DNA of 22,539 bases, taken from contig JAEYYY010000816.1 in NCBI GenBank assembly GCA_023430775.1, forward strand, positions 1 to 22,539, written 5' to 3'. Position numbers and translations under genes: made by a program. The DNA is from Pseudomonadota bacterium (GTDB lineage: Bacteria > Myxococcota_A > Polyangia > Haliangiales > Haliangiaceae). A model generated the notes under the pieces. It searched no databases and was not told where the DNA came from. It saw nothing but the letters and a program-made list of their open reading frames with translations. Positions 16,463-22,539 of this stretch are shown here, piece after piece. How positions within the stretch are numbered: position 1 is the stretch's first letter; the number at the start of each line of letters is the position of its first letter.

Positions 16463-17347
16463 CTACTGCAGCACCTGGATGCAGCAGCCGCCTTCGCCGG
16501 TCATCGGATCGCCGTTGGCGCAGAAGTGCTGGTCGGGGCAGATACCGCCGCTCGCGCTCGGCGTGCAGGCCTGGATGCCGTCCGGGCACTGCGCGGTGCC
16601 GGTGCAGCTCGGATCGAGATCGTCCTCGGTCTGACCGGGGCACAGGATGCAGCTCTGGCCGCCGCACTCGGAGTTGCCGCAGACGTCGATCTTGTCGCAG
16701 CGCAGACACTTCGTCGGATCGAGGATGTTGGTCGCGTCGCAGTTCGGGGACGTCTGCGGGTTGACCGCGATGTCGACGCACATGTTGGTCGCGGGATCGC
16801 AGACCGTGCAGCAACCGAAGCAATCGCAGCCCGGAGGCGCCAGCTTGCCGCACTCGTCCTTGCACTTCTGCGAGATCTCGCCCGTGCCGATCGGCGGCGG
16901 GCACTCGGCCGGGTTGTACTGATTCTTTCCGATCGGGCACTCCGCCTTGGTCTCGGCCCCCAGCAAGCAGCAGACGTGGATGTTGCAGCCGTCGTTGCCG
17001 GCGCCGCTGTTGCCGTCGAAGAAGCAATCCTGGTTGACCGCGTCCTTGTTGTCGCCGGGGATGCCGGTCTCGAAGGAATCCTCGCGATTGTCGAACGGGC
17101 CGCTGCACTCGACGTCCGCGCCGTCGACGAAGCCGTCGCCGTCATCGTCGATGCAGTTGCTGCACTGCGAGCTGGTCGGCGTGCAGGTGCCGCCGAACGG
17201 TGGCGCATCGAGCCCCGGAATCTCGCCGTCTCCGACGACGTCGCCGTCGGGGTCACCGTTGTTGCCATCCCCCGGGTTGTTATCGCCGTCCTTGTTCTTG
17301 CCACAGCCGAATACGACGAGACAGACCACGAGGAACAGTTGCTTCAT
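16463..17347 (-). CDS. Cys-rich lipoprotein with DxDxDG calcium-type motif, end of sigma/FecR operon
   Basis: This encodes 294 residues with about 35 Cys. Signal MKQLFLVVCLVVFGC, then a Gly/Asp/Asn-rich tether. At about 62-81 the sequence reads CSNCIDDDGDGFVDGADVEC, a thrombospondin type-3-like Asp-rich loop that probably binds calcium and is common in myxobacterial surface lipoproteins. The rest is densely Cys-paired, with clusters such as CCLLG, CDCFGCCTVCD and GGCCIQ. Its ATG overlaps the FecR-like stop in ATGA, and GGGGAG at 17360-17355 lies seven bases upstream. Its place as last gene of the sigma/FecR unit suggests that it is the surface product or sensor of that system; this is inferred from position. 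Confidence 0.85.
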   Translation of the reverse strand: MKQLFLVVCLVVFGCGKNKDGDNNPGDGNNGDPDGDVVGDGEIPGLDAPPFGGTCTPTSSQCSNCIDDDGDGFVDGADVECSGPFDNREDSFETGIPGDNKDAVNQDCFFDGNSGAGNDGCNIHVCCLLGAETKAECPIGKNQYNPAECPPPIGTGEISQKCKDECGKLAPPGCDCFGCCTVCDPATNMCVDIAVNPQTSPNCDATNILDPTKCLRCDKIDVCGNSECGGQSCILCPGQTEDDLDPSCTGTAQCPDGIQACTPSASGGICPDQHFCANGDPMTGEGGCCIQVLQ

Positions 17348-18348
17348 CTGGGAGCTCCCCTTGGCGCTGGCAACCGAGCAAGCAGTGCGCGCGCATCTAC
17401 CACGTTCGCTCCAGATGGAAATCGGTGCAAGTACACGGTGAGCAGAGTTGCCGCCCGCGGGTCGCCGCGATCGGCTGCGAGTCGTCCAGCTGCATACAGT
17501 GCGTTCGCCGCCCACTTGGAGCCGCGACCCGAGATCTCGAGATAGCCGGCCATCGCCGCCTGCGGGTTCTTCTTCTCGAGCACGCTCAACTGCTCGAACT
17601 TCAATTGATCGGGATCCGGCTGCTTCGCCGTGGCAACCGTCGGTTTCGCCGGTTTCGTCACGGCCGGTGCACGAGGTTGTGCCGGCGGCTCGCTCCGCGC
17701 CGGCTCGACCGCAGGCTCCGGTGTGGGTGTGGCTGCGGCGTGTTGCTCGAGCAACGTCACGCGCTCGGGCTCCTCCGAGCTCCACGTCTGCCGGCTGCCG
17801 AGGAACTGCACGCGATCGCGGAACTGCACCTCGACGCGGCCGTGATCGACCTCGACGGTGATGCGCTCGTCACTGCGCGCGACGCGGAAGCGCGTTCCGA
17901 GCACGCGCACCGTGGCGTCCCCTGCTTGCACGGTGAACGGCGCGCGATCCATGCGCGGCGCGACGGAGAACCAGGCGGCGCCACGCTCGAGCACGGTGAC
18001 CGGCCGATCGCGACGCAACACCACCGCGCTCGCCGGCGCGAGCTCGATATGAGCGTCGTCGAACGTCGCGGTGGTCGCCGCGGTCGCCGGTGCGACGACG
18101 CGCACGTCGGTGGTCTCGGGGCGAGCCTCGGCGACGACCTCGGTGCGGTCATCACCGCGCGTCACCAGCACGACCGCGATCGTCGCCGCGGCGGCCACCG
18201 GCACGGCGAGCCACCACCAGCGCCGCGAGCGCACCGGCTCCGGCGCGGTCGCGGTGTCCATCCGCGCCCACAGCCCGCGCTCGACGCGAGCCCACGCGAC
18301 GTCCGACAGCGGCTCGACGGGCGGAGGCCCCAGCTTGTCGTCGGTCAC
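17344..18348 (-). CDS. FecR-domain transmembrane protein with C-terminal TPR-like repeats
   Basis: This encodes 334 residues from GTG. Residues 1-43 are a cytoplasmic segment, and a single membrane helix follows at about 46-64 (WWWLAVPVAAAATIAVVLV). A FecR domain lies at about 93-190 (FDDAHIELAPASAVVL, then GAAWFSVAP, VRVLGTRFRV, VEVDHGRVEV). A Pro/Ala/Lys-rich linker (about 195-240) leads to a helical region of two TPR-like units (AMAGYLEISGRG, ALYAAGRLAADRGD, LLTVYLHRFPSG). FecR proteins act as membrane-bound regulators of ECF sigma factors, usually relaying an envelope signal. The start GTG overlaps the sigma stop in GTGA. The very strong AGGAGGTGA at 18360-18352 lies inside the sigma gene's last codons, ensuring efficient translation. 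This is the likely partner of the sigma factor. Confidence 0.9.
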   Translation of the reverse strand: MTDDKLGPPPVEPLSDVAWARVERGLWARMDTATAPEPVRSRRWWWLAVPVAAAATIAVVLVTRGDDRTEVVAEARPETTDVRVVAPATAATTATFDDAHIELAPASAVVLRRDRPVTVLERGAAWFSVAPRMDRAPFTVQAGDATVRVLGTRFRVARSDERITVEVDHGRVEVQFRDRVQFLGSRQTWSSEEPERVTLLEQHAAATPTPEPAVEPARSEPPAQPRAPAVTKPAKPTVATAKQPDPDQLKFEQLSVLEKKNPQAAMAGYLEISGRGSKWAANALYAAGRLAADRGDPRAATLLTVYLHRFPSGANVVDARALLARLPAPRGAPR

Positions 18349-18965
18349 GCCTCACCTCCTGCCAGCTCGTCGAGATACGTCGACAGCACGGCATCCTTGC
18401 GCGCGCGCTTCATCAGATCCTTGCGTGCACGCCACACGCGCGTCTTGACGGCGACCACCGTGCTATCGGTCAGCTGCGCCACCTCGGCGAGCGACAGCCC
18501 GTCGATGACGGCGAGTGCGAACGCGATCCGTTGCTTCGCGTCGATGCGCTCGAGCGCCGCGTACAACCGGCGCGCGGCCTCGCGCATCACCGCCTGGCGG
18601 TGCGTGTTGGCATCGCCGGGCAAGATCTCCTCGACGACCGCGAGGTCGACCGCCGGTGGCTTGCGCCGGCTGATCGATAGATACGCGGTGCGGGTCGCGA
18701 TCGTCTGACACCACCGCGTCAGCGTGCTGTCGCCGCGAAACGACGCCAGCGCGCGAAAGATCTCGAGGAACGCGTCCTGGACCAGATCCTCGATCTCGCG
18801 GTTGTTGCCGAGGATCCGGAACAGCGTGTGGTGCACCGCCGACTTCTGGGCGCTGAACAGCTGGCGCTGCGCGGCGCGATCGCCACTGGCCGCCCGCCGG
18901 GCCAGGCCCAGGTCGAGCTCGCGTGCTGCCGAAGATGCGCCCACGTCACTTTCAGTGGGACGCAT
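18345..18965 (-). CDS. ECF-type RNA polymerase sigma factor
   Basis: This encodes 206 residues. Region 2 spans about residues 22-95 (AASGDRAAQRQLF, then IEDLVQDAFLEIFRALASFR and LTRWCQTIATRTAYL), covering core binding and -10 recognition. Region 4 spans about 130-190 (YAALERIDAKQRIAFALAVI, LSLAEVAQLTDSTVVAVKTR, VWRARKDL), the helix-turn-helix for the -35 element. No region 1.1 or 3 is seen, as expected for the ECF group. ATG 18965 is preferred; in-frame GTG 18980 and TTG 18986 would add 5 or 7 residues, and the last would almost abut the upstream stop at 18987. The gene sits between an outer-membrane-type protein and the FecR-like protein, which suggests envelope-signal control. Confidence 0.9.
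   Translation of the reverse strand: MRPTESDVGASSAARELDLGLARRAASGDRAAQRQLFSAQKSAVHHTLFRILGNNREIEDLVQDAFLEIFRALASFRGDSTLTRWCQTIATRTAYLSISRRKPPAVDLAVVEEILPGDANTHRQAVMREAARRLYAALERIDAKQRIAFALAVIDGLSLAEVAQLTDSTVVAVKTRVWRARKDLMKRARKDAVLSTYLDELAGGEA
18352..18360 (-). promoter_or_regulatory. Strong Shine-Dalgarno of the FecR-like gene
   Basis: AGGAGGTGA on the minus strand is a near-perfect anti-16S match, with GGAGG ending six bases from the GTG. It is embedded in the final codons of the sigma factor gene and decides the GTG start. Confidence 0.8.
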
Positions 18966-18986
18966 TCCGAAGAAAGTCACAACCAA

Positions 18987-19940
18987 TCAGCGACCCAGAT
19001 CGACTGCGACAGTCACCCCGAGCGACAGGCCAAATCCCGGAACCTCGTAGAGAACCCGGCCATTCATCGGCCGCGTGTAGGTCGGTGTGCCGGGAACTAG
19101 GTCGACCGCGACGCTCGCGCCCACCGTCCACATGTCCGCGAGTCGGTAGCGGACCCAGCTGCCGGCCCGGATCGCCGGTAGCGTGTCGCGCTCGTCGAGC
19201 ACGAGCCCGCCCATGCCCATGTTGTCCTCGCTCCCGCGGACGCGCGATCGCGTGAGCCCGCCGGCGACGAACGGTTCGACCTCCAGTCTCTCTCTCGGCA
19301 TGGTCGTCCACCCCGCGATCACCAGCACCGACCAGTCGAACCACGTGCCCTCGAAGCTCGCGCGCTTGAACTTGTCGCTCGAGCCGATGTCGCCGAGCAG
19401 GCCGAGCCGGACGCCGAAGCTCGCGAGCGGGCGCACCATCACCGCACCCTGGAGCCGGCCACCGATCACCGTGTCGGAGCCGAACGCGAGGCGCGTGGCC
19501 GCCGTCGCCTGGACGCGCAGCTCGCTGCCTTCCTCGGCAGCCGGCACCGCGGGCTGCTCGGGCTGGTCCTCCGGCGGTGGCGGCAGGCGCATCAACGTCT
19601 TCACCGTCAGCGCCGCCGATGCGGCATCGACCGGATCGAGCGCGCCTTCCGCGACCTCGCGATGCTGGGTATCCCCGCGCTCGCGATCGAAGACCACCAG
19701 ATCCTTGCCGCGCCGCCACACCACGAACCGCGCGTTCAAGGCATCCGCGCGCGCCGCGGCACCCGCCTCGTCGACCGGCGTCGTATCGACGATCACCTCG
19801 AGCTTCCACGGCCGCAGCGCGGTGGTCATCGCACGCCGTAGCTCGGGATCCGGATCGACGAGCACGACGCGCGCACCCGGGCCTGCGGCGCTCGCGAGCC
19901 GGACCGCGCAGAGCATGGCGATCACGAGCAAGCGCGGCAC
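18987..19940 (-). CDS. Predicted outer-membrane beta-barrel protein with N-terminal periplasmic domain
   Basis: About 317 residues from GTG. A Sec signal peptide (MPRLLVIAMLCAVRLASAAG, cleavage near ASA/A) is followed by a 70-80 residue alpha/beta domain (ARVVLVDPDPELRRAMTTAL, FVVWRRGKDLVVFDRERG). A Pro/Glu-rich linker leads to a C-terminal region of alternating amphipathic strands typical of small barrels (VIGGRLQGAVMVRPLASFGV, LEVEPFVAGGLTRS, GFGLSLGVTVAVDLGR). No enzyme motif is visible. The gene ends just before the sigma factor start, so it leads the sigma/FecR/lipoprotein unit. It may be the envelope sensor or an output of the circuit. No ribosome site precedes the GTG, and a later GTG start cannot be excluded. 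Confidence 0.72.
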   Translation of the reverse strand: MPRLLVIAMLCAVRLASAAGPGARVVLVDPDPELRRAMTTALRPWKLEVIVDTTPVDEAGAAARADALNARFVVWRRGKDLVVFDRERGDTQHREVAEGALDPVDAASAALTVKTLMRLPPPPEDQPEQPAVPAAEEGSELRVQATAATRLAFGSDTVIGGRLQGAVMVRPLASFGVRLGLLGDIGSSDKFKRASFEGTWFDWSVLVIAGWTTMPRERLEVEPFVAGGLTRSRVRGSEDNMGMGGLVLDERDTLPAIRAGSWVRYRLADMWTVGASVAVDLVPGTPTYTRPMNGRVLYEVPGFGLSLGVTVAVDLGR

Positions 19941-19954
19941 GGGCGCAGCGTAAA

Positions 19955-20143
19955 TCAGGTCGCTGCGACGGTGGTACGCGTGGCGCGCGGCTTCGGCGTT
20001 GCCATGATCGCCATCACCAGGCCGATCACCGGCAGAGCGGCGCCGATGCCGAACCAGCCGGCGGCATCGCGATGCTTCGCACGTGCGATCACGGCCGTCA
20101 GCAAACCCCACTGGATCATCGCGAACAGGAGCATCTCGAGCAT
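19955..20143 (-). CDS. Small two-helix membrane protein
   Basis: This encodes 62 residues (75 if TTG 20182 is used). Helix 1 is about MLLFAMIQWGLLTAVIA, then a basic loop (RAKHRD). Helix 2 is AAGWFGIGAALPVIGLVMAI, ending in a basic Ala/Thr/Arg tail. The loop-GWFxxGxxxPxIGL pattern resembles small membrane proteins related to the PLDc_N-type family, but no function can be given. It lies between prfC (stop 20193) and the beta-barrel gene (start 19940, 14-base gap), so it is co-directional with both. The TTG alternative would begin ten bases after the prfC stop, which fits tight packing. The ATG has no clear ribosome site, so the start is uncertain. Confidence 0.68.
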   Translation of the reverse strand: MLEMLLFAMIQWGLLTAVIARAKHRDAAGWFGIGAALPVIGLVMAIMATPKPRATRTTVAAT

Positions 20144-20192
20144 GACTTCGTGGGTGCCGTATCCCGCCGGCGTGGGCAACAAATTCGCCAGC

Positions 20193-21800
20193 TCAGGTCG
20201 CGGCGACGGTGAGCGGTGCTTGCTCGCGGGTCTGCAGGAACCGGAGGTCGGGAAAGTCCTGCTTCGCGCGGTTGAGCTGCCAGTCGTTGCGCGCGAGGAA
20301 CACGGTGGCGCCCGAGTGATCCTCGGCGATGTTGTCGCGGTTGGCGTCGGCGAAGCGCTTGATCAGCTTCGGATCGTCGGCGTCGACCCAGCGCGCGACC
20401 TCGAACGACGTGCCCTCGAAGTGACAGGGCAGGTCGTACTCGGAGCGGATGCGATCGGCGAGCACCTCGAACTGCAGGGCACCGACGACGCCGACGATGA
20501 AGTCGGAGCCGAGGAACATCTTGAACACCTGGGCGGCGCCTTCCTCGGCGATCTGCTCGAGGGCGCGACCGAGGTGCTTGGCCTTCATCGGATCGATCGC
20601 GCGGCAACGGCGGAGGAACTCGGGCGCGAAGGACGGGATGCCGGTGAAGTGCAGCGGCTCGCCCTCGGTGAGTGCATCGCCGATCCGCAGCGTGCCGTGG
20701 TTCGGGATGCCGACGATGTCGCCGGCCCACGCGTCCTCGGCGAGCTCGCGCTGGTTGGCCTGGAACACCATCGCGTTGTGCACCGATTGCGTCTTCTGCG
20801 TGCGCGGGATGGTGAGCCGCATGCCGCGCGTGAAGTGACCCGAGGCGAGGCGCACGAACGCGATGCGATCGCGGTGCTTCGGATCCATATTCGCCTGGAT
20901 CTTGAATACGAACCCCGAGACCTTGCCCTCGGTGGGCTCGACCTTGCGCTCGCGCGCGGGCTGCGGGCGGGGCGGCGGCGCGAGCTTGGCGACGCCCTGC
21001 AGCAGCTCCTGGACGCCGAAGTTGTTGACCGCGGAGCCGAAGAACACCGGCGTCTGGTGACCCGCGAGATACATCTCGTGATCGAACTTCGGGCACAGCT
21101 CGCGCACCATCGCGACGTCCTCGCGCAGCTTGGCGACGGCGGTGTCGGGCAGCAGCGCGTCGAGCTTCGGATCGTCGAGCCCGGCGATCTCGATGCCCTC
21201 CTGGAGGTACTCGCCCTTGGTGCGCTCCATCAGGATGAGCTTGTCGTTGAAGAGGTCGTAGCAGCCGCGGAACTCGCGGCCCGAGCCGATCGGCCAGCTT
21301 GCCGGCGTGACCTCGAGCTGGAGATCCTTCGCGATCTCGTCGAGCAGCTCGAACGGATCGCGACCCTCGCGGTCCATCTTGTTGATGAACGTCACGATCG
21401 GCACGTCGCGGAGCCGGCAGACCTCGAACAGCTTGCGAGTCTGGGTCTCGATGCCCTTGGCCGCGTCGATCACCATGACGGCGGAGTCGACGGCGGTGAG
21501 GGTCCGGTAGGTGTCCTCCGAGAAATCCTCGTGGCCCGGCGTATCGAGCAGGTTGAACGTGCAGTCGGCGTAATCGAACGTCATCACCGACGTGGTCACC
21601 GAGATGCCGCGCTCGCGCTCGACCTTCATCCAGTCCGAGGTGGCGCGCCGGCGATCGCCGCGGGCCTTGACCGCACCGGCGAGCTGGATCGCGCCGCCGA
21701 ACAGCAGCAGCTTCTCGGTCAGCGTGGTCTTGCCGGCGTCGGGGTGCGCGATGATGGCGAACGTTCGCCGTCGCGCGATCGGTGCCGGGAGCTCTGACAT
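20193..21800 (-). CDS. prfC: Peptide chain release factor 3 (GTPase)
   Basis: This encodes 535 residues, against 529 for the E. coli protein. RF3 is a cytoplasmic translational GTPase that removes RF1/RF2 from the ribosome after termination. Motifs: G1 AHPDAGKT at 18-25, the switch region ERERGISVTTSV (61-72), G3 DTPGH at 86-90, and G4 NKMD at 140-143. It also shows the RF3-specific domain order: beta-barrel domain 2 (GKVSGFVFKIQANMDPKHRD), then the C-terminal domain with FLGSDFIVGVVGALQFEVL. The length and RF3 pattern, with no domain IV, separate it from EF-G. ATG 21800 starts right at the conserved N-terminus. It heads the run of envelope genes and follows the candidate selenoprotein gene by 54 bases, with no terminator seen between. 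Any functional link to its neighbours is unclear. Confidence 0.96.
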   Translation of the reverse strand: MSELPAPIARRRTFAIIAHPDAGKTTLTEKLLLFGGAIQLAGAVKARGDRRRATSDWMKVERERGISVTTSVMTFDYADCTFNLLDTPGHEDFSEDTYRTLTAVDSAVMVIDAAKGIETQTRKLFEVCRLRDVPIVTFINKMDREGRDPFELLDEIAKDLQLEVTPASWPIGSGREFRGCYDLFNDKLILMERTKGEYLQEGIEIAGLDDPKLDALLPDTAVAKLREDVAMVRELCPKFDHEMYLAGHQTPVFFGSAVNNFGVQELLQGVAKLAPPPRPQPARERKVEPTEGKVSGFVFKIQANMDPKHRDRIAFVRLASGHFTRGMRLTIPRTQKTQSVHNAMVFQANQRELAEDAWAGDIVGIPNHGTLRIGDALTEGEPLHFTGIPSFAPEFLRRCRAIDPMKAKHLGRALEQIAEEGAAQVFKMFLGSDFIVGVVGALQFEVLADRIRSEYDLPCHFEGTSFEVARWVDADDPKLIKRFADANRDNIAEDHSGATVFLARNDWQLNRAKQDFPDLRFLQTREQAPLTVAAT

Positions 21801-21854
21801 GAAGCGCGCAATCTACGGGCCACGCGCTCGGTCCGCAAGGGATCCACGGCTACG

Positions 21855-22244
21855 TCAACCCGCGAGGTAAAGCCCGCAGTCGCTGCACGAACCGTCGACG
21901 AGCGGTGCGGCCGTGCCGCAGGCGGGGCAGGGCGGATGGTCGCCCGACATGTCGAGCTCGACCGGTGCCAGGCCCTCGGCCGCGAACGCGTCGTGCCAGT
22001 CACTCTGGAGGAGCGTGGCCAGCTGCGGGATATCGATCTCCTGGACCAGGAGATGAGTCTTGGTCCCTCAACCCTTGCCGCCGCCGCCCGGTGGGCAGCC
22101 GACGATCGCGGGGATGCCGGCGTCGAGGCAGCGATCGCGCAGCTTCTTCATGTCGGGGATCGAGCCGGCCATCGCCGCGACCAGCGGCTTGCCGTCGAGG
22201 AGCTCCTCGGCACTTGCGATCGTCAGCTCGGCGAAACCGTCCAC
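21855..22244 (-). CDS. Candidate selenoprotein, DUF2007-like with C-terminal zinc ribbon
   Basis: Reading GTG 22244 to TGA 21855 gives 129 residues, interrupted only by an in-frame TGA at codon 59 (22070-22068), read here as selenocysteine. The N-terminal part runs from LTIASAEELLDG through KKLRDRCLDAGIPAIVGC; the Sec region is C50-PPGGGGKG-U59-GTK, so Cys50 and Sec59 could form a selenenylsulfide pair. After the TGA the frame continues THLLVQEIDIPQLATLLQSD, then a four-Cys zinc ribbon, CPAC (106-109) and CSDC (120-123). The split AGIPAIVG...LLVxExD resembles the DUF2007-like signal-transducer fold; that is a tentative match. The downstream half has no start codon of its own before Met99. A SECIS-like hairpin follows the TGA. 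An in-frame TAA at 22256-22254 makes GTG 22244 the earliest start; the ribosome site is weak. A nonsense mutation or sequencing error is the alternative. Confidence 0.75.
22027..22070 (-). promoter_or_regulatory. Putative bacterial SECIS element after in-frame UGA
   Basis: On the minus strand the UGA (22070-22068) is followed by a hairpin. Arms at 22054-22048 and 22042-22036 form a perfect 7-bp stem with the loop GGUCC; it can be extended to 8 bp with a 3-base apex. GGGA (22067-22064) and UCCC (22030-22027) can close a lower stem. Twenty bases separate the UGA from the first loop G, within the range known for bacterial SECIS hairpins. The apical GGUC matches the loop of the E. coli fdhF element, which SelB recognises. 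Confidence 0.75.
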
Positions 22245-22314
22245 CCGCCGAGGTTACTACGAAAGTCGCAGCGTGCCCGCCGACGAGCTACGATGTGCCT
22301 CACGGGGAGGGACC
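22245..22314. promoter_or_regulatory. Divergent promoter region between selenoprotein candidate and membrane protein
   Basis: Seventy bases separate the two divergent start codons. TACGAT at 22289-22294 is a possible plus-strand -10 box, without a good -35. GGAGG at 22306-22310 is the ribosome site of the gene at 22315. Confidence 0.35.
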
Positions 22315-22539
22315 GTGAACAACTTGAAGCTCGTGATCCTGGCGTGTGGTGGCGCGCTGCTCGGCATGTACATCTCCGACGGCCTCAACTTCAGCGACAA
22401 CGCCGCCGATACGATCATCTTCCTCGCCGCGTTCGCGCTGCCGACGCTGATGGGCCTGCTCGCCACCCTCAAGCCGCCCGGCCAGGCGTGGCACGGCGCG
22501 ATCGCGCTCGCCGGCTTCGGCACCGCGGCGGTGCGCGGC
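22315..22539 (+). CDS. Membrane protein, 3' end cut by window
   Basis: A frame of 75 codons is open to the window edge from GTG 22315, preceded by GGAGG four bases upstream. The first residues form a membrane helix or signal anchor (MNNLKLVILACGGALLGMYI). A second hydrophobic stretch follows (TIIFLAAFALPTLMGLLATL), then a short polar loop (KPPGQAWH) and the beginning of a third (GAIALAGFGTAAV). It is a polytopic inner-membrane protein of unknown family; too little is present to name it. It is divergent from the selenoprotein candidate. Confidence 0.65.
   Translation, partial: MNNLKLVILACGGALLGMYISDGLNFSDNAADTIIFLAAFALPTLMGLLATLKPPGQAWHGAIALAGFGTAAVRG

Noticed and set aside
16454..16465. Convergent stops only six bases apart as a sign of a missing terminator
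   Set aside because: Tight convergent ends are frequent in compact genomes; nothing specific to report.
1..22539. CRISPR arrays, tRNA/rRNA genes, IS elements, prophage genes
   Set aside because: No regularly spaced repeats, no tRNA cloverleaf or rRNA segments noticed, and no transposase, integrase or phage-type proteins among the credible frames.

Overview
The window is GC-rich and almost fully coding. It looks like a chromosomal segment of a myxobacterium (Myxococcota), possibly of the Haliangium/Kofleria type. The reasons are two TIGR02996 'repeat-companion' proteins, many cysteine-rich lipoproteins, an ECF sigma/FecR unit, GTG/TTG starts and heavy use of 1-30 bp gene junctions. The taxonomic call is inference from gene content; there is no rRNA marker.

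Region 1 (1-11760) is dominated by exported lipoproteins. Four are paralogous single-haem (CxxCH) lipoproteins: one at the left edge on the minus strand and cut by the window, and three in a plus-strand row at 6820-11760. Between them lie an unrecognised Cys-rich lipoprotein followed by an overlapping TIGR02996 gene (1697-3594), and a minus-strand set at 6605-3604: a vanadium-haloperoxidase-type lipoprotein, an overlapping TIGR02996 gene and a YHS-domain lipoprotein. Five of the lipoproteins carry a related C-x(2-3)-(G/D)-(K/H/R)-C-(D/E) motif a few residues after the lipidation Cys.

Region 2 (12006-16456) is a plus-strand run: a lipoprotein with four Cys-rich repeats, an M43-like zinc metalloprotease lipoprotein, and a DUF255/YyaL thioredoxin-fold protein that here carries a lipoprotein signal.

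Region 3 (22244-16463, minus strand) is a seven-gene unidirectional run: a candidate selenoprotein, prfC (release factor 3), a small membrane protein, a predicted beta-barrel protein, an ECF sigma factor, a FecR/TPR membrane protein and a Cys-rich lipoprotein. The last three are joined by 4-bp start/stop overlaps. A partial membrane protein gene leaves the right edge on the plus strand.

The most notable result is at 22244-21855. A 129-residue frame is interrupted only by an in-frame TGA (codon 59) that is followed at once by a hairpin with a GGUC apex, at the spacing of bacterial SECIS elements. This suggests a selenoprotein that an ordinary gene caller would miss or truncate. Other points of interest are the four haem lipoprotein paralogues, the shared post-lipobox motif, the exported DUF255 protein beside Cys-rich lipoproteins, and a cluster of CCGGAC units in a divergent promoter region.
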